Shown one piece after another: positions 56,676 to 64,000 of a stretch of 64,000 bases of DNA. The stretch comes from Lentzea sp. NBRC 102530. Lineage in GTDB: Bacteria; Actinomycetota; Actinomycetes; Mycobacteriales; Pseudonocardiaceae. The stretch's first letter is position 1; every line of letters starts with the position of its first letter. The notes below the pieces were generated by a model. It was given only the letters and a program-made list of their open reading frames with translations, made no database searches and had not been told where the DNA came from. The position numbers and the translations under genes are program-made. The stretch is taken from contig NZ_BSTF01000017.1 of NCBI RefSeq assembly GCF_030269365.1, forward strand, positions 62,001 to 126,000, given 5' to 3'.

Positions 56676-57149
56676 ATGCGCGATTTCGACGAGCCCAGCA
56701 GGGCGGCGGGTCCCGGCGTCGTGGCCGACGGACCCTCAGGCGCCGCAACGGTACTCGTGATCGATCCAGCCGGCGAAGCCCTCCACGACGAGATCCCCGC
56801 GACCTGGCGCCCGCTGGCGGAGAGCGTGCGGGTCGTGTGGCTGCGCGTGCCCGCCGCGCCGGGCTGGAAGTCCACAGTGGACGAGGTGCTGACCAGGCAC
56901 CACGACGACACCCGGACCGTGCTGGACGTCGTCACGAGCGGCCCGATCGCCGCCGACGTGCTGGACCTCGTGGCGGGTCACCCCGACCTCGTCCGCTCGG
57001 TCTTCGTGGTCGACCCCGAGGTGCCGGTGGAGGCCACGTTCGCCCAGGTCATCCCGCACAGCAACGCCCTCGTGGCACCCCTTCCGCTCGGCCACCCGGA
57101 CGTCGTCAGCGGGGTCGTCGCGGCCCTCGACCAGCGCCGAACCACTTAG
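56676..57149 (+). CDS. hypothetical protein, alpha/beta-like
   Basis: 157 residues, not recognised. The pattern VLVIDPAGEALHDEIPATWRPL, VRVVWLRVPAA, VTSGPIAADVLDLVAGHPDLVRSVFVVDPEV looks like alternating strands and helices of an alpha/beta-hydrolase core lacking a visible catalytic serine. Followed by a DUF305 lipoprotein gene on the same strand. Confidence 0.55.
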   Translation: MRDFDEPSRAAGPGVVADGPSGAATVLVIDPAGEALHDEIPATWRPLAESVRVVWLRVPAAPGWKSTVDEVLTRHHDDTRTVLDVVTSGPIAADVLDLVAGHPDLVRSVFVVDPEVPVEATFAQVIPHSNALVAPLPLGHPDVVSGVVAALDQRRTT

Positions 57150-57223
57150 GTTCGGAAAGTTTCACTGAACCGGACACTTCGGCCACCCGTATCCCTCGGC
57201 AGGGAACCGAGACGGGAGGCTTC

Positions 57224-57766
57224 ATGCGAGCGCGTCTGCTCATCATCGTGCTAGGGCTGCTTGCGCTGGTCGGATGCTCATCCGCAGGTGGCAGCGGCTC
57301 CGCCGAACCGGCGGCGAACGAGGCCGACGCGATGTTCTCGCTGCAGATGATCCCGCACCACCGCCAGACCATCGAGATCGCGAAGGTCGCCATGGAGAAG
57401 TCCAAGGACGAGTTCGTGGTCAACGTGGCCGACAAGATCGCGACCGCCGAGGCGGGCGAGATCGAGCAGATGGCGACCTACCTGCGCAGCTGGAACATCC
57501 AGGTGCCGGGTGACGACGCCGCCGCCGCGCACAAGATGGCGGGCATGATGACCGCCAAGGACGTCGAGGCGCTCAAGGCTGCCAGCGGCAAGCAGTACGA
57601 CGACCTGTTCCTCGCCACGCTGTCCCGCCACCTCCGCAGCGGTGTCGACATGGCGAAGTCCGCGCAGGCCAAGGGTGAGCACATCGGTTCGAAGGCACTG
57701 GCCGGCAAGATCATCGTGTCGCAGACCGAGGTGCTGGACCAGATCGCCACCAAGCAGAAGTCCTGA
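57224..57766 (+). CDS. DUF305 lipoprotein
   Basis: 180 residues. Lipobox LLALVGCSS, then a full DUF305 domain: MFSLQMIPHHRQTIEIAKVAMEKSKDEFVVNVADKI and FLATLSRHLRSGVDMAKSA. The MIPHHRQTI motif carries both histidines that are typical of the family, unlike the copy at 55044. Ferritin-like, probably metal-binding on the outer face of the membrane. GGGAGG precedes the ATG; a strong hairpin follows. Confidence 0.87.
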   Translation: MRARLLIIVLGLLALVGCSSAGGSGSAEPAANEADAMFSLQMIPHHRQTIEIAKVAMEKSKDEFVVNVADKIATAEAGEIEQMATYLRSWNIQVPGDDAAAAHKMAGMMTAKDVEALKAASGKQYDDLFLATLSRHLRSGVDMAKSAQAKGEHIGSKALAGKIIVSQTEVLDQIATKQKS

Positions 57767-57781
57767 CGCACCAACGACTCC

Positions 57782-57814
57782 ACACGTCCACCGCCGTCAC
57801 GGCAGTGGACGTGT
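57782..57814 (+). terminator. terminator hairpin after DUF305
   Basis: ACACGTCCAC (57782-57791) pairs with GTGGACGTGT (57805-57814), with an inner CCGT/ACGG stem. No T tract. Confidence 0.7.
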
Positions 57815-57877
57815 CGGCGTGTCCGGACCCCGGAAATCGACTCGCCGTCCCGCACGCCCGGCAATAGCCTCGCGCGC

Positions 57878-58825
57878 ATGTACCCACAGGTGGAGCCCTA
57901 CGCACAGGGCATGCTCGACGTCGGCGACGGCCAACTCGTCCACTGGGAGGCGAGCGGCAACCCGGACGGCAAACCCGCCTGCGTCTTCCACGGCGGTCCC
58001 GGATCAGGACTGAACACGCGATGGCGGGAGGACTTCGACCCCGACCATTGGAACCTGGTCCTCTGGGACCAGCGCGGCACGGGCAGGAGCACCCCGCCGG
58101 TCGCCGACCCGGCGACGAGCATGGAGCACAACACCACCCAGCACCTGATCGACGACGCCGAGAAGCTCCGCGACCACCTCGGCATCGAGAAGTGGCTGCT
58201 GGAAGGCGGGTCCTGGGGTTCCAGCCTGGTCCTCGCCTACGCCATCCAGCACCCCGAGCGCGTCACCGAAATGATCATCCCCGCGGTGACCACCGGCCGT
58301 CCCGCGGAGATCGAGTGGATCACCCGTGGCCTCGGCCTCTTCTTCCCGGACCACTTCGACGCGTTCATCGAGGGCGTCCCCGAGGAAGACCGCGACGGCA
58401 ACCTCGCCGCCGCCTACAACAAGCTCCTCAACTCGCCCGACCCGGCGGTCCGCGCGAAGGCCGCGCACGACTGGAACAAGTGGGACCTCTCCACCATCAC
58501 CGGCGGTGACAACGACTTCGCCGGCACCCGGTACGAGGACCCGGTGATGAGCTACCAGCTCGCCAGGACCGTGACGCACTATTGGGGCAACGGCTGCTTC
58601 ATGGAGCCGGACCACATCTTCGAGAACCTGCACCGGCTCGCGGGCATCCCCGGCGTCCTCATCCACGGGCGCAACGACTTCGGCGGGCCGCTGCACACGG
58701 CCTGGGAGGTCGCGAAGAGGTGGCCCGACGCCGAGCTCGTGATCCTGAACGACGCCGGGCACCTCATCATGGAGGGCAACAGCATGGACAAGGCCATCGC
58801 CGCCGCCATCGAGAAGTTCCGCTAG
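57878..58825 (+). CDS. pip: proline iminopeptidase-like hydrolase (S33)
   Basis: 315 residues. HGGPGSG oxyanion motif, WDQRGTGRS, and nucleophile EGGSWGSSLVLAYA (Ser in GGSWG) are the proline iminopeptidase signature; the catalytic His lies in NDAGHLIM. Removes N-terminal proline from peptides. No signal peptide, so cytoplasmic. The last 4 bp overlap the convergent tannase-family gene. Confidence 0.9.
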   Translation: MYPQVEPYAQGMLDVGDGQLVHWEASGNPDGKPACVFHGGPGSGLNTRWREDFDPDHWNLVLWDQRGTGRSTPPVADPATSMEHNTTQHLIDDAEKLRDHLGIEKWLLEGGSWGSSLVLAYAIQHPERVTEMIIPAVTTGRPAEIEWITRGLGLFFPDHFDAFIEGVPEEDRDGNLAAAYNKLLNSPDPAVRAKAAHDWNKWDLSTITGGDNDFAGTRYEDPVMSYQLARTVTHYWGNGCFMEPDHIFENLHRLAGIPGVLIHGRNDFGGPLHTAWEVAKRWPDAELVILNDAGHLIMEGNSMDKAIAAAIEKFR

Positions 58826-60366
58826 GGAGCCACCGGGCCTGACCTGTACAGGTCCTCCCCCGCCCACCTGATCCGGTCGTCGAACCCGAAACCGGGTGCG
58901 GCGACGAAGTTCCCGGCGTCGTCGATCGAGCCCGAGCCGGTGTACCTCGCCCGCAACGGGTACGGGAACACCGGACGGGTGCGCACGACCTTGCCGTCCT
59001 GGTCACGCCCGGTCGCGATGATCTTCAAGGGCACCTGGCCGCCCTCGACCCACGACACGAGCGCGCGGAACGGGTCGAAGTCGGTCAGCGTGTCGCCGCC
59101 CGAGCAGTGCCACATCGACGGCACCACGAAAAGCCGTGCGTAGGACGGGTTCTTGCCGCCGGTGAGCCGCTGCCAGTAGTCGAGCGTGCCCTCGAACGGG
59201 ATGCCCTGGTCGCCCGCGCCGTGCCAGAGGATCAGCTTGCCGCCCGCCCGTTCGAACGCCCGCAGGTCGAGCGAGAGCGAGTTCGCCTTCACCGTCTCCG
59301 GCACGAGCCGGCGGAACTCGCGGGTGGTGAACTCGAACCCCTCCAGCGACGAGCCCGGCTTGCCGATCGGGTGGACGAGGTTCTTCAGGCCGTTGTCGGC
59401 GAGTTCGGGCGCGATGCCGCGGCCGAGCCCCTCCGACGGGTTGAGCCAGAACGTCCACGAGATCTCCGACCCGTACGGCTGGCCGCCGGGGTAGAGCCGC
59501 ACGCCGTTGTCGGACGGGCCCGCGTACAGGCGCCTGACCCGCGCGATCTCGTCGTCGGTGAGCTGTCCGGCGAGCGTGCCGGGATCGAACCTGCAGAGCC
59601 TCGGGTCCTCGATCTGGCCGTCCACCAGACCGTCGTTGCCGTCGCACGCCTTCATCACGGCGGCGTGCAGCACGAAGAGCTTGTCGTTCGGGATGGTGTT
59701 GCGCGCGATCCACGCCTGGTAGCCGATCAGCGCGGTGTAGTAGGACCCCGGTGCGGCGGCGATGACGCCGTCGAAGTCACGCGGGTAGCGCTGGGCCAGC
59801 AGCAGGCCCTCGCGGCCGCCGTTGGAGCAGCCGTTGAAGTACGACTTCACCGGCGGCTTGCCGTAGAAGACCGAGATGATGTGCTTGGACACCTTCGACA
59901 ACGCGTGCGGCGCGCGGAAGAAGTAGTCGTCGCGGGCCTTCTGGTTCGAGGCGGCCCAGGTCGTGTCGAACGGGTTCTCCGGCGGTGCCTGGTGCCCGTC
60001 GTCGGTCGCGGCCACCGCGGCGTCCCCGAACGCCGGGCCGCAGCCGGACGGGAAGTCCGGGTCGTCGACGACCCCGCAGAAGCCGCCGCAGCCGTACTGG
60101 AGGTAACGGCCCTGGTAGCCCTTCAGCGGCAGCTTCAGCTGGAAGCCGATGGCGGGTTCGATCGTGCCCCGGACGTCGCAGAACTCCTTGTCACCGGACA
60201 CGATCCGCGCCGACGTGACGCGGGTGCGGGCGTCCGGGACGTCGAACGACCGCACGAGTTCGGCGCACGATCTGACGGTCCTGCGTCCCGATGATCCGAC
60301 GGCCGGTGCGGCCCCGGCACCCGCCGTCCCCAGCACGACGAGCAGCACGAGCAGCTTGCGGAACAT
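58822..60366 (-). CDS. secreted tannase/feruloyl-esterase family protein
   Basis: 514 residues with a signal peptide (MFRKLLVLLVVLGTAGAGAA). Tannase-family motifs: LQYGCGGFCGVV, SYFNGCSNGGREGLLLAQRYP with the nucleophile Ser flanked by Cys, GAGDQGIPF and SMWHCSGG with the catalytic His next to the disulphide Cys. Hydrolyses plant phenolic esters or aryl esters; the exact substrate is not predictable. Downstream of the APC permease gene, with a terminator between. Confidence 0.9.
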   Translation of the reverse strand: MFRKLLVLLVVLGTAGAGAAPAVGSSGRRTVRSCAELVRSFDVPDARTRVTSARIVSGDKEFCDVRGTIEPAIGFQLKLPLKGYQGRYLQYGCGGFCGVVDDPDFPSGCGPAFGDAAVAATDDGHQAPPENPFDTTWAASNQKARDDYFFRAPHALSKVSKHIISVFYGKPPVKSYFNGCSNGGREGLLLAQRYPRDFDGVIAAAPGSYYTALIGYQAWIARNTIPNDKLFVLHAAVMKACDGNDGLVDGQIEDPRLCRFDPGTLAGQLTDDEIARVRRLYAGPSDNGVRLYPGGQPYGSEISWTFWLNPSEGLGRGIAPELADNGLKNLVHPIGKPGSSLEGFEFTTREFRRLVPETVKANSLSLDLRAFERAGGKLILWHGAGDQGIPFEGTLDYWQRLTGGKNPSYARLFVVPSMWHCSGGDTLTDFDPFRALVSWVEGGQVPLKIIATGRDQDGKVVRTRPVFPYPLRARYTGSGSIDDAGNFVAAPGFGFDDRIRWAGEDLYRSGPVAP

Positions 60367-60394
60367 GGCGTCCTCCCCCTGATGTAGGACGTAC

Positions 60395-60432
60395 CGGTGC
60401 CGCGGCCCGAAGCGTTACCGGACGCGGCACCG
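60395..60432 (-). terminator. terminator hairpin between APC permease and tannase genes
   Basis: CGGTGCCGCG (60395-60404) pairs with CGCGGCACCG (60423-60432), 10 bp with an 18-nt loop. It lies just after the end of the permease gene on the minus strand. Confidence 0.65.
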
Positions 60433-60447
60433 AGGGGAGTGTTCCAG

Positions 60448-62421
60448 CTATCCGACGTGCACGCGTGGCCTTCGGGACGGATCCTCCTCAGCCGAGCGGA
60501 TGATTTCGCGTACGACCGGAGGCGTGTCGCCGCGGCCGAGGATCAGGTAGCGGAACAGGTGGCCGAGCGGGTTGCCCTCGGACCACTCGAAGTGCGCGTG
60601 CGGGATCACGCCGGTCGAGTCGCGCAACGCGAGCAGGATCGCCGCGATGGCGTTCGGCGCGGCGGGGGCGGAGGCGCGCAGCACGCGGTGCCCGGCCACC
60701 TCGACGCCGGACACGCACAGGACGTTCGAGAACGCCGACGGGTCGACGATGTCGATCTCCAGGAAGATCACGTCCGCCGTGCCGGGCACCGGGTTCATGC
60801 CGCGCTGCTCGGTCTCCTTCTCGACGTACTCGGCCTCGTCCCCGGTCTGGCGGCGGTTCGCGATCAACGTGATGCGGCCGTCGTTCGCGATCGTCTCGGT
60901 GATGAACCGGCGGGCCTGCTCGTCGAACTCGATGCTGTCGACCCGCAGCTCCGTCGTGCGCGAGATCCGCGACACCAGGGAGATCACGACGATGCCGATG
61001 ATGAAGCCGATGGAGATCGTGATGCCGTCCGGCTTCTCGATGACGTTCTCCACCAACGCGTACAGCAGCACCAGCGTCAGCACGGTGAACCCGATGCCCG
61101 CGCCGCGCTGCTTCTTGCGCCACGCCGAGACCGTCACCGCGAACGATCCGGAGACCATCATCGCGAGGATGCCCGTCGCGTACGCGCCGGCCTGCGCGTT
61201 CACGTCGGCGTTGAAGATGATCGTGATGATGATGCAGATGACCGTGTAGACGATCACCACCGGGCGGACGGCGCGTCCCCATTCCGGCGCCATGCCGTAG
61301 GACGGCAGGTAGCGCGGGACGATGTTGATGAGCCCGGCCATCGCCGACGCACCGGCGAACCACAGGATCAGGATGCTGCTGATGTCGTAGACCGTGCCGA
61401 ACGCCTCGCCGAGCAGTTCGTGCGCGAGGTAGGCGAGCGCGCGGCCGTTCGCCGGGCCACCGGGCGCGAACTTCTCCTGCGGCACCAGGACGGTCGTGAT
61501 GAACGACGTCGCGACCAGGTACACCGACATGATGAGCGCGGCCGTCGTCAGCAGCTTGCGGGTGTTGCGGACGCGGCTCTCCAGCCGTTGCTCCGGCGTC
61601 TTCCCGTCCGCCGACACCAGCGGCATCATGCTCACGCCGGTCTCGAAGCCGGACAAACCGAGCACCAGCAACGGAAAGGCCAGGATCGCGGGCCCGACGA
61701 CACCGAAGAACCCGTCGCCGTGCGCTCCCAGCGCCGAGATCCAGCGGTCCAGGGCGTCCGGCGTCGCGAAGACGTCCACGAGCCCGACCACGGCCACGAC
61801 GGCGTTCAACGCGAGGAACACGGCCACCAACGGGATCGCGACGCCCACGGCCTCGCTGAAGCCCATCAGGAAGACGCCGCCGAGGATCACCAGCAGGATG
61901 ATCGTGAGCCACAGTTCGGTGCCGTGCAACGCCGCCGGCACGTACGGGTTCTCCAGCGCGTGCACCGAGGCGTCCGCGGCGGACAGGGTGATCGTGATGA
62001 TCCACGACGTCGCCACGAACCCGAGCAGCACCAGCACGAAGATCTTGCCGCGCCAGAACGGCAGCAGGTCCTCCAGCATCGCCACGGACCCCTGGCCGTT
62101 CGGGCTCTCCTTCGCCACCCGCCGGTACATCGGCAGCATGCCGAGCAACGTCAGCGCCACGATCAGCAACGTCGCGAGGGGCGAGAGGGCTCCGGCGGCC
62201 AGCGCGGCGATGCCGGGGAGGTACGAGAGGGTGGAGAAGTAGTCGACGCCGGTGAGCGTCATGACCTTCCACCACGCGTGCGGCTCGGCGTGCGACTCGT
62301 GGCTCTCCGGGCCGCTCGGTGCCACCCGGTCCGCGAGCAGCCACCTGCCCAGCGGTCCGCCGGGCGGCGCCGGTCGTTCCGGGCTCGGCACCTCGGCGGG
62401 GATGGCGTACTCCGTGCTCAT
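60448..62421 (-). CDS. APC-superfamily amino-acid permease
   Basis: 657 residues: twelve membrane helices in residues ~50-500 starting at [32 protein letters not shown], then a large cytoplasmic C-terminal domain ([33 protein letters not shown]...). The long soluble tail and the SLSYLPG region place it among the larger amino-acid permeases in actinobacteria. Substrate not assignable. The second gene in a run of minus-strand genes, after the GGDEF/HD-GYP gene. Confidence 0.87.
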   Translation of the reverse strand: MSTEYAIPAEVPSPERPAPPGGPLGRWLLADRVAPSGPESHESHAEPHAWWKVMTLTGVDYFSTLSYLPGIAALAAGALSPLATLLIVALTLLGMLPMYRRVAKESPNGQGSVAMLEDLLPFWRGKIFVLVLLGFVATSWIITITLSAADASVHALENPYVPAALHGTELWLTIILLVILGGVFLMGFSEAVGVAIPLVAVFLALNAVVAVVGLVDVFATPDALDRWISALGAHGDGFFGVVGPAILAFPLLVLGLSGFETGVSMMPLVSADGKTPEQRLESRVRNTRKLLTTAALIMSVYLVATSFITTVLVPQEKFAPGGPANGRALAYLAHELLGEAFGTVYDISSILILWFAGASAMAGLINIVPRYLPSYGMAPEWGRAVRPVVIVYTVICIIITIIFNADVNAQAGAYATGILAMMVSGSFAVTVSAWRKKQRGAGIGFTVLTLVLLYALVENVIEKPDGITISIGFIIGIVVISLVSRISRTTELRVDSIEFDEQARRFITETIANDGRITLIANRRQTGDEAEYVEKETEQRGMNPVPGTADVIFLEIDIVDPSAFSNVLCVSGVEVAGHRVLRASAPAAPNAIAAILLALRDSTGVIPHAHFEWSEGNPLGHLFRYLILGRGDTPPVVREIIRSAEEDPSRRPRVHVG

Positions 62422-62447
62422 GGCGAGAGCATGGCACGGTCAGTCGA

Positions 62448-64000
62448 TCACGGCCTGAAGTCGGCCGGGAATCCTGCTTCCTGCACGGACAAACCGGACG
62501 GACGCAGCATTCCGATGCTGCCCTGCGTGTGCAGGTCGAGGAACATGTCCACTACGTCCGGATCGAACTGTTCGCCGCGACCGGCCCAAAGTTCCCGCCG
62601 TGCCCGGTTCTCGTCCAATGCGGTCTGATGTGGACGGTTCGACCGCATCGCCGCCCAGGCGACGCACACGGACAGGATGCGTGCTTCCGCACGGATGTCG
62701 GCGCCGCGCAACCCGTCCGGGTACCCACCGCCGTCGTACCGCTCGTGCTGCTGCCTGATGACGTGCGCGACGCCCGCGAACCCCGGCACCATGCGCGCGA
62801 GCCGGTAGCCGAAGTCAGGGTGCTGGCGCAGCAGCCGCCATTCCTCTTCGGACAGTGCGCCCGGTTTGGTCAGCACGACCTCGGGAATGATCACCTTGCC
62901 GATGTCGTGCAGGCGCCCGGCGAGCTGGGTGACGCGGATCGTGGGCGCGTCCAGGCCGAACTCCCCCGCCGCCACGCCGGCCCAGCGCGACACCGAGCGG
63001 CTGTGGTCGTAGCGGTGCAGCCAGCCGTCCACGCGGTCCGCGACCTGGCAGAGGAACTCCGCCATCGCGCCGTCGGTGTCCGGATCGACCGCGGGCAACG
63101 GCTCGGGGCCGACCGCGATCCTGTTGCGCCCGGCCGCTTTCGCCGCGTACAGCGCGCGGTCCGCGATCACCACGATGTCGTCGGGACCGTCGCCGTGGGT
63201 CGGGAAGCTCGCCGAACCGACCGAGACCGTGACGAACAACGGGATGTCGTCGTTGCCCGCGTTGACCGGGATCGGCTTCTCCGCGACGCGTTCGCGCAGC
63301 CGGTTCGCGATGACCGACAGCCGGCCGGGGCCCGCGTCCGGGACGAGCAGCGCGAACTCCTCGCCGCCGTACCGGGCGAGCACCTCACCGGCGCGCGAGG
63401 CGGCGCGCAGCCGGGCCGCGACCTCCATCAGCACGTCGTCCCCGGCGGGATGGCCGTAGTTGTCGTTGATGGACTTGAAGCGGTCGACGTCGATGATGAA
63501 CACCGCGACCGAGCCGTCGTTGCGCCGTGCCCTGGATATCTCCAGCGGCAGTTGCGCCTCGAAGAACCGGCGGGTGTGCAGGCCGGTGAGGCTGTCGGTG
63601 ATCGCGAGCTTGCGCTGGTCGGCGACGAGGCCCGCGAGCCGCGCGATGATCAGCAGCGACAGCACCGCGCTGCCCACCGCGATCACCAGGACGTCCTGCG
63701 ACGACTGGCCGACGTCGTGCACCAGCATCAGCACGGGGGCGGCGAGGACGGCCGAGCACAGCGCGATGATCCGGCCGCGACTCAGGCCGACGTCCTTGAC
63801 GTGCGCCCGGTCGACGAGCCGCGCCATCGTCGGGTGCAGCGCCGCCGCGCCGATGCACAGGTTCGCGGAGAGCCAGATGGCGTCGAGGAAGTTGCCCGCG
63901 TGGTAGCTGCCGTCGAGGCGCTGCAGCACGTAGATGGTGTCCGCGGTCAGGATGCCGAGCAGGTTGCACGTCAGCAGCACGAACGCGCGCGGCCGCGGCC
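62448..64000 (-). CDS. membrane GGDEF plus HD-GYP protein (5' end beyond the window)
   Basis: Partial at its N-terminus; 517 residues visible. Four or more membrane helices, then GGDEF (DVDRFKSINDNYGHPAGDD, YGGEEF active site, variant GGEEF), then HD-GYP (HSRSVSRWAGV, LAGRLHDIGKVIIPE, QQHERYDGGGYPDG). The I-site before GGEEF is RAGE, not RxxD, so feedback inhibition is doubtful. It can make c-di-GMP (GGEEF) and break it (HD-GYP); which dominates cannot be read from sequence. Confidence 0.88.
   Translation of the reverse strand, partial: PRPRAFVLLTCNLLGILTADTIYVLQRLDGSYHAGNFLDAIWLSANLCIGAAALHPTMARLVDRAHVKDVGLSRGRIIALCSAVLAAPVLMLVHDVGQSSQDVLVIAVGSAVLSLLIIARLAGLVADQRKLAITDSLTGLHTRRFFEAQLPLEISRARRNDGSVAVFIIDVDRFKSINDNYGHPAGDDVLMEVAARLRAASRAGEVLARYGGEEFALLVPDAGPGRLSVIANRLRERVAEKPIPVNAGNDDIPLFVTVSVGSASFPTHGDGPDDIVVIADRALYAAKAAGRNRIAVGPEPLPAVDPDTDGAMAEFLCQVADRVDGWLHRYDHSRSVSRWAGVAAGEFGLDAPTIRVTQLAGRLHDIGKVIIPEVVLTKPGALSEEEWRLLRQHPDFGYRLARMVPGFAGVAHVIRQQHERYDGGGYPDGLRGADIRAEARILSVCVAWAAMRSNRPHQTALDENRARRELWAGRGEQFDPDVVDMFLDLHTQGSIGMLRPSGLSVQEAGFPADFRP

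Overview
This is a 64 kb stretch of a high-GC actinobacterial chromosome with about 58 protein genes. The very GC-rich third codon positions, frequent GTG starts, ATGA/GTGA gene overlaps and gene content (F420-type LLM enzymes, SigE-family sigma factor, EspR-like regulator, MAB_1171c-family transporter, DUF574-type methyltransferase, SARP/BTAD regulator, MGT-type glycosyltransferases) fit the Pseudonocardiales (Lentzea, Saccharothrix or Actinosynnema-like). The genus is inferred from gene content, not proven. No rRNA, tRNA, CRISPR array, prophage or insertion sequence was seen. It reads as accessory-rich chromosome arm: regulators, secreted hydrolases, defence or resistance candidates and orphan operons.

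Layout. 1-6.8 kb: a MarR regulator facing an LLM-hemerythrin fusion, a membrane protein, a secreted M6 protease and an MprAB-like two-component system. 6.9-11.7 kb: a GT2-GtrA / GT39 envelope glycosylation pair divergent from that system, then a DUF2252 protein. 11.8-14.5 kb: a glycosyltransferase with TetR, and a diguanylate cyclase fused to a winged helix. 14.7-19.0 kb: a compact five-gene operon (tandem-HTH regulator, ImmA-type protease, seven-helix MAB_1171c protein, FAD oxidoreductase, small orphan protein) ending in two kinds of tandem repeat. 19.3-21.3 kb: VOC, WYL and DUF4262 genes. 21.4-26.2 kb: a small upstream ORF, a 1002-residue TPR-CHAT-TIR protein with a ubiquitin-like C-terminus, an ECF sigma factor and a TPR protein. 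This is the best candidate for an undescribed defence or signalling system. 26.2-34.2 kb: methyltransferase, PI-PLC/ricin-lectin protein, SigE-like sigma with an LCP protein, a large LuxR regulator and a secreted C39-like protease. 34.2-41.3 kb: TetR and two macrolide-type glycosyltransferases, a STAS protein, a shortened FAD oxidoreductase with divergent LysR, and a divergent extra EF-Tu behind a leader ORF with competing hairpins. 41.3-46.2 kb (minus strand): a frameshifted DUF6766 gene and a translationally coupled five-gene redox operon (nucleotidyltransferase, BON, metallophosphoesterase, ThDP enzyme, F420-type LLM enzyme). 46.2-55 kb: GNAT, zinc ribbon, DUF998, SRPBCC/hydrolase, MFS, Pr6Pr, DUF2000/AraC and a SARP-NB-ARC-TPR regulator. 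55-64 kb: two DUF305 lipoproteins around a chitin-type LPMO with a DasR-like operator, a proline iminopeptidase, a tannase-family esterase, an APC permease and a GGDEF/HD-GYP protein running off the end.

How genes work together. Regulators mostly sit next to their likely targets with visible inverted repeats between them (MarR/LLM, WYL/VOC, LysR/FAD, AraC/DUF2000, OmpR-type/GT pair). Several operons are translationally coupled by 1-4 bp overlaps. Several features fit life among competing microbes: the spare EF-Tu with an attenuator-like leader, three MGT-like glycosyltransferases, the TIR-CHAT protein, and secreted chitin, ester, protein and lipid hydrolases. All functions are inferred by reading motifs; no database search was possible.
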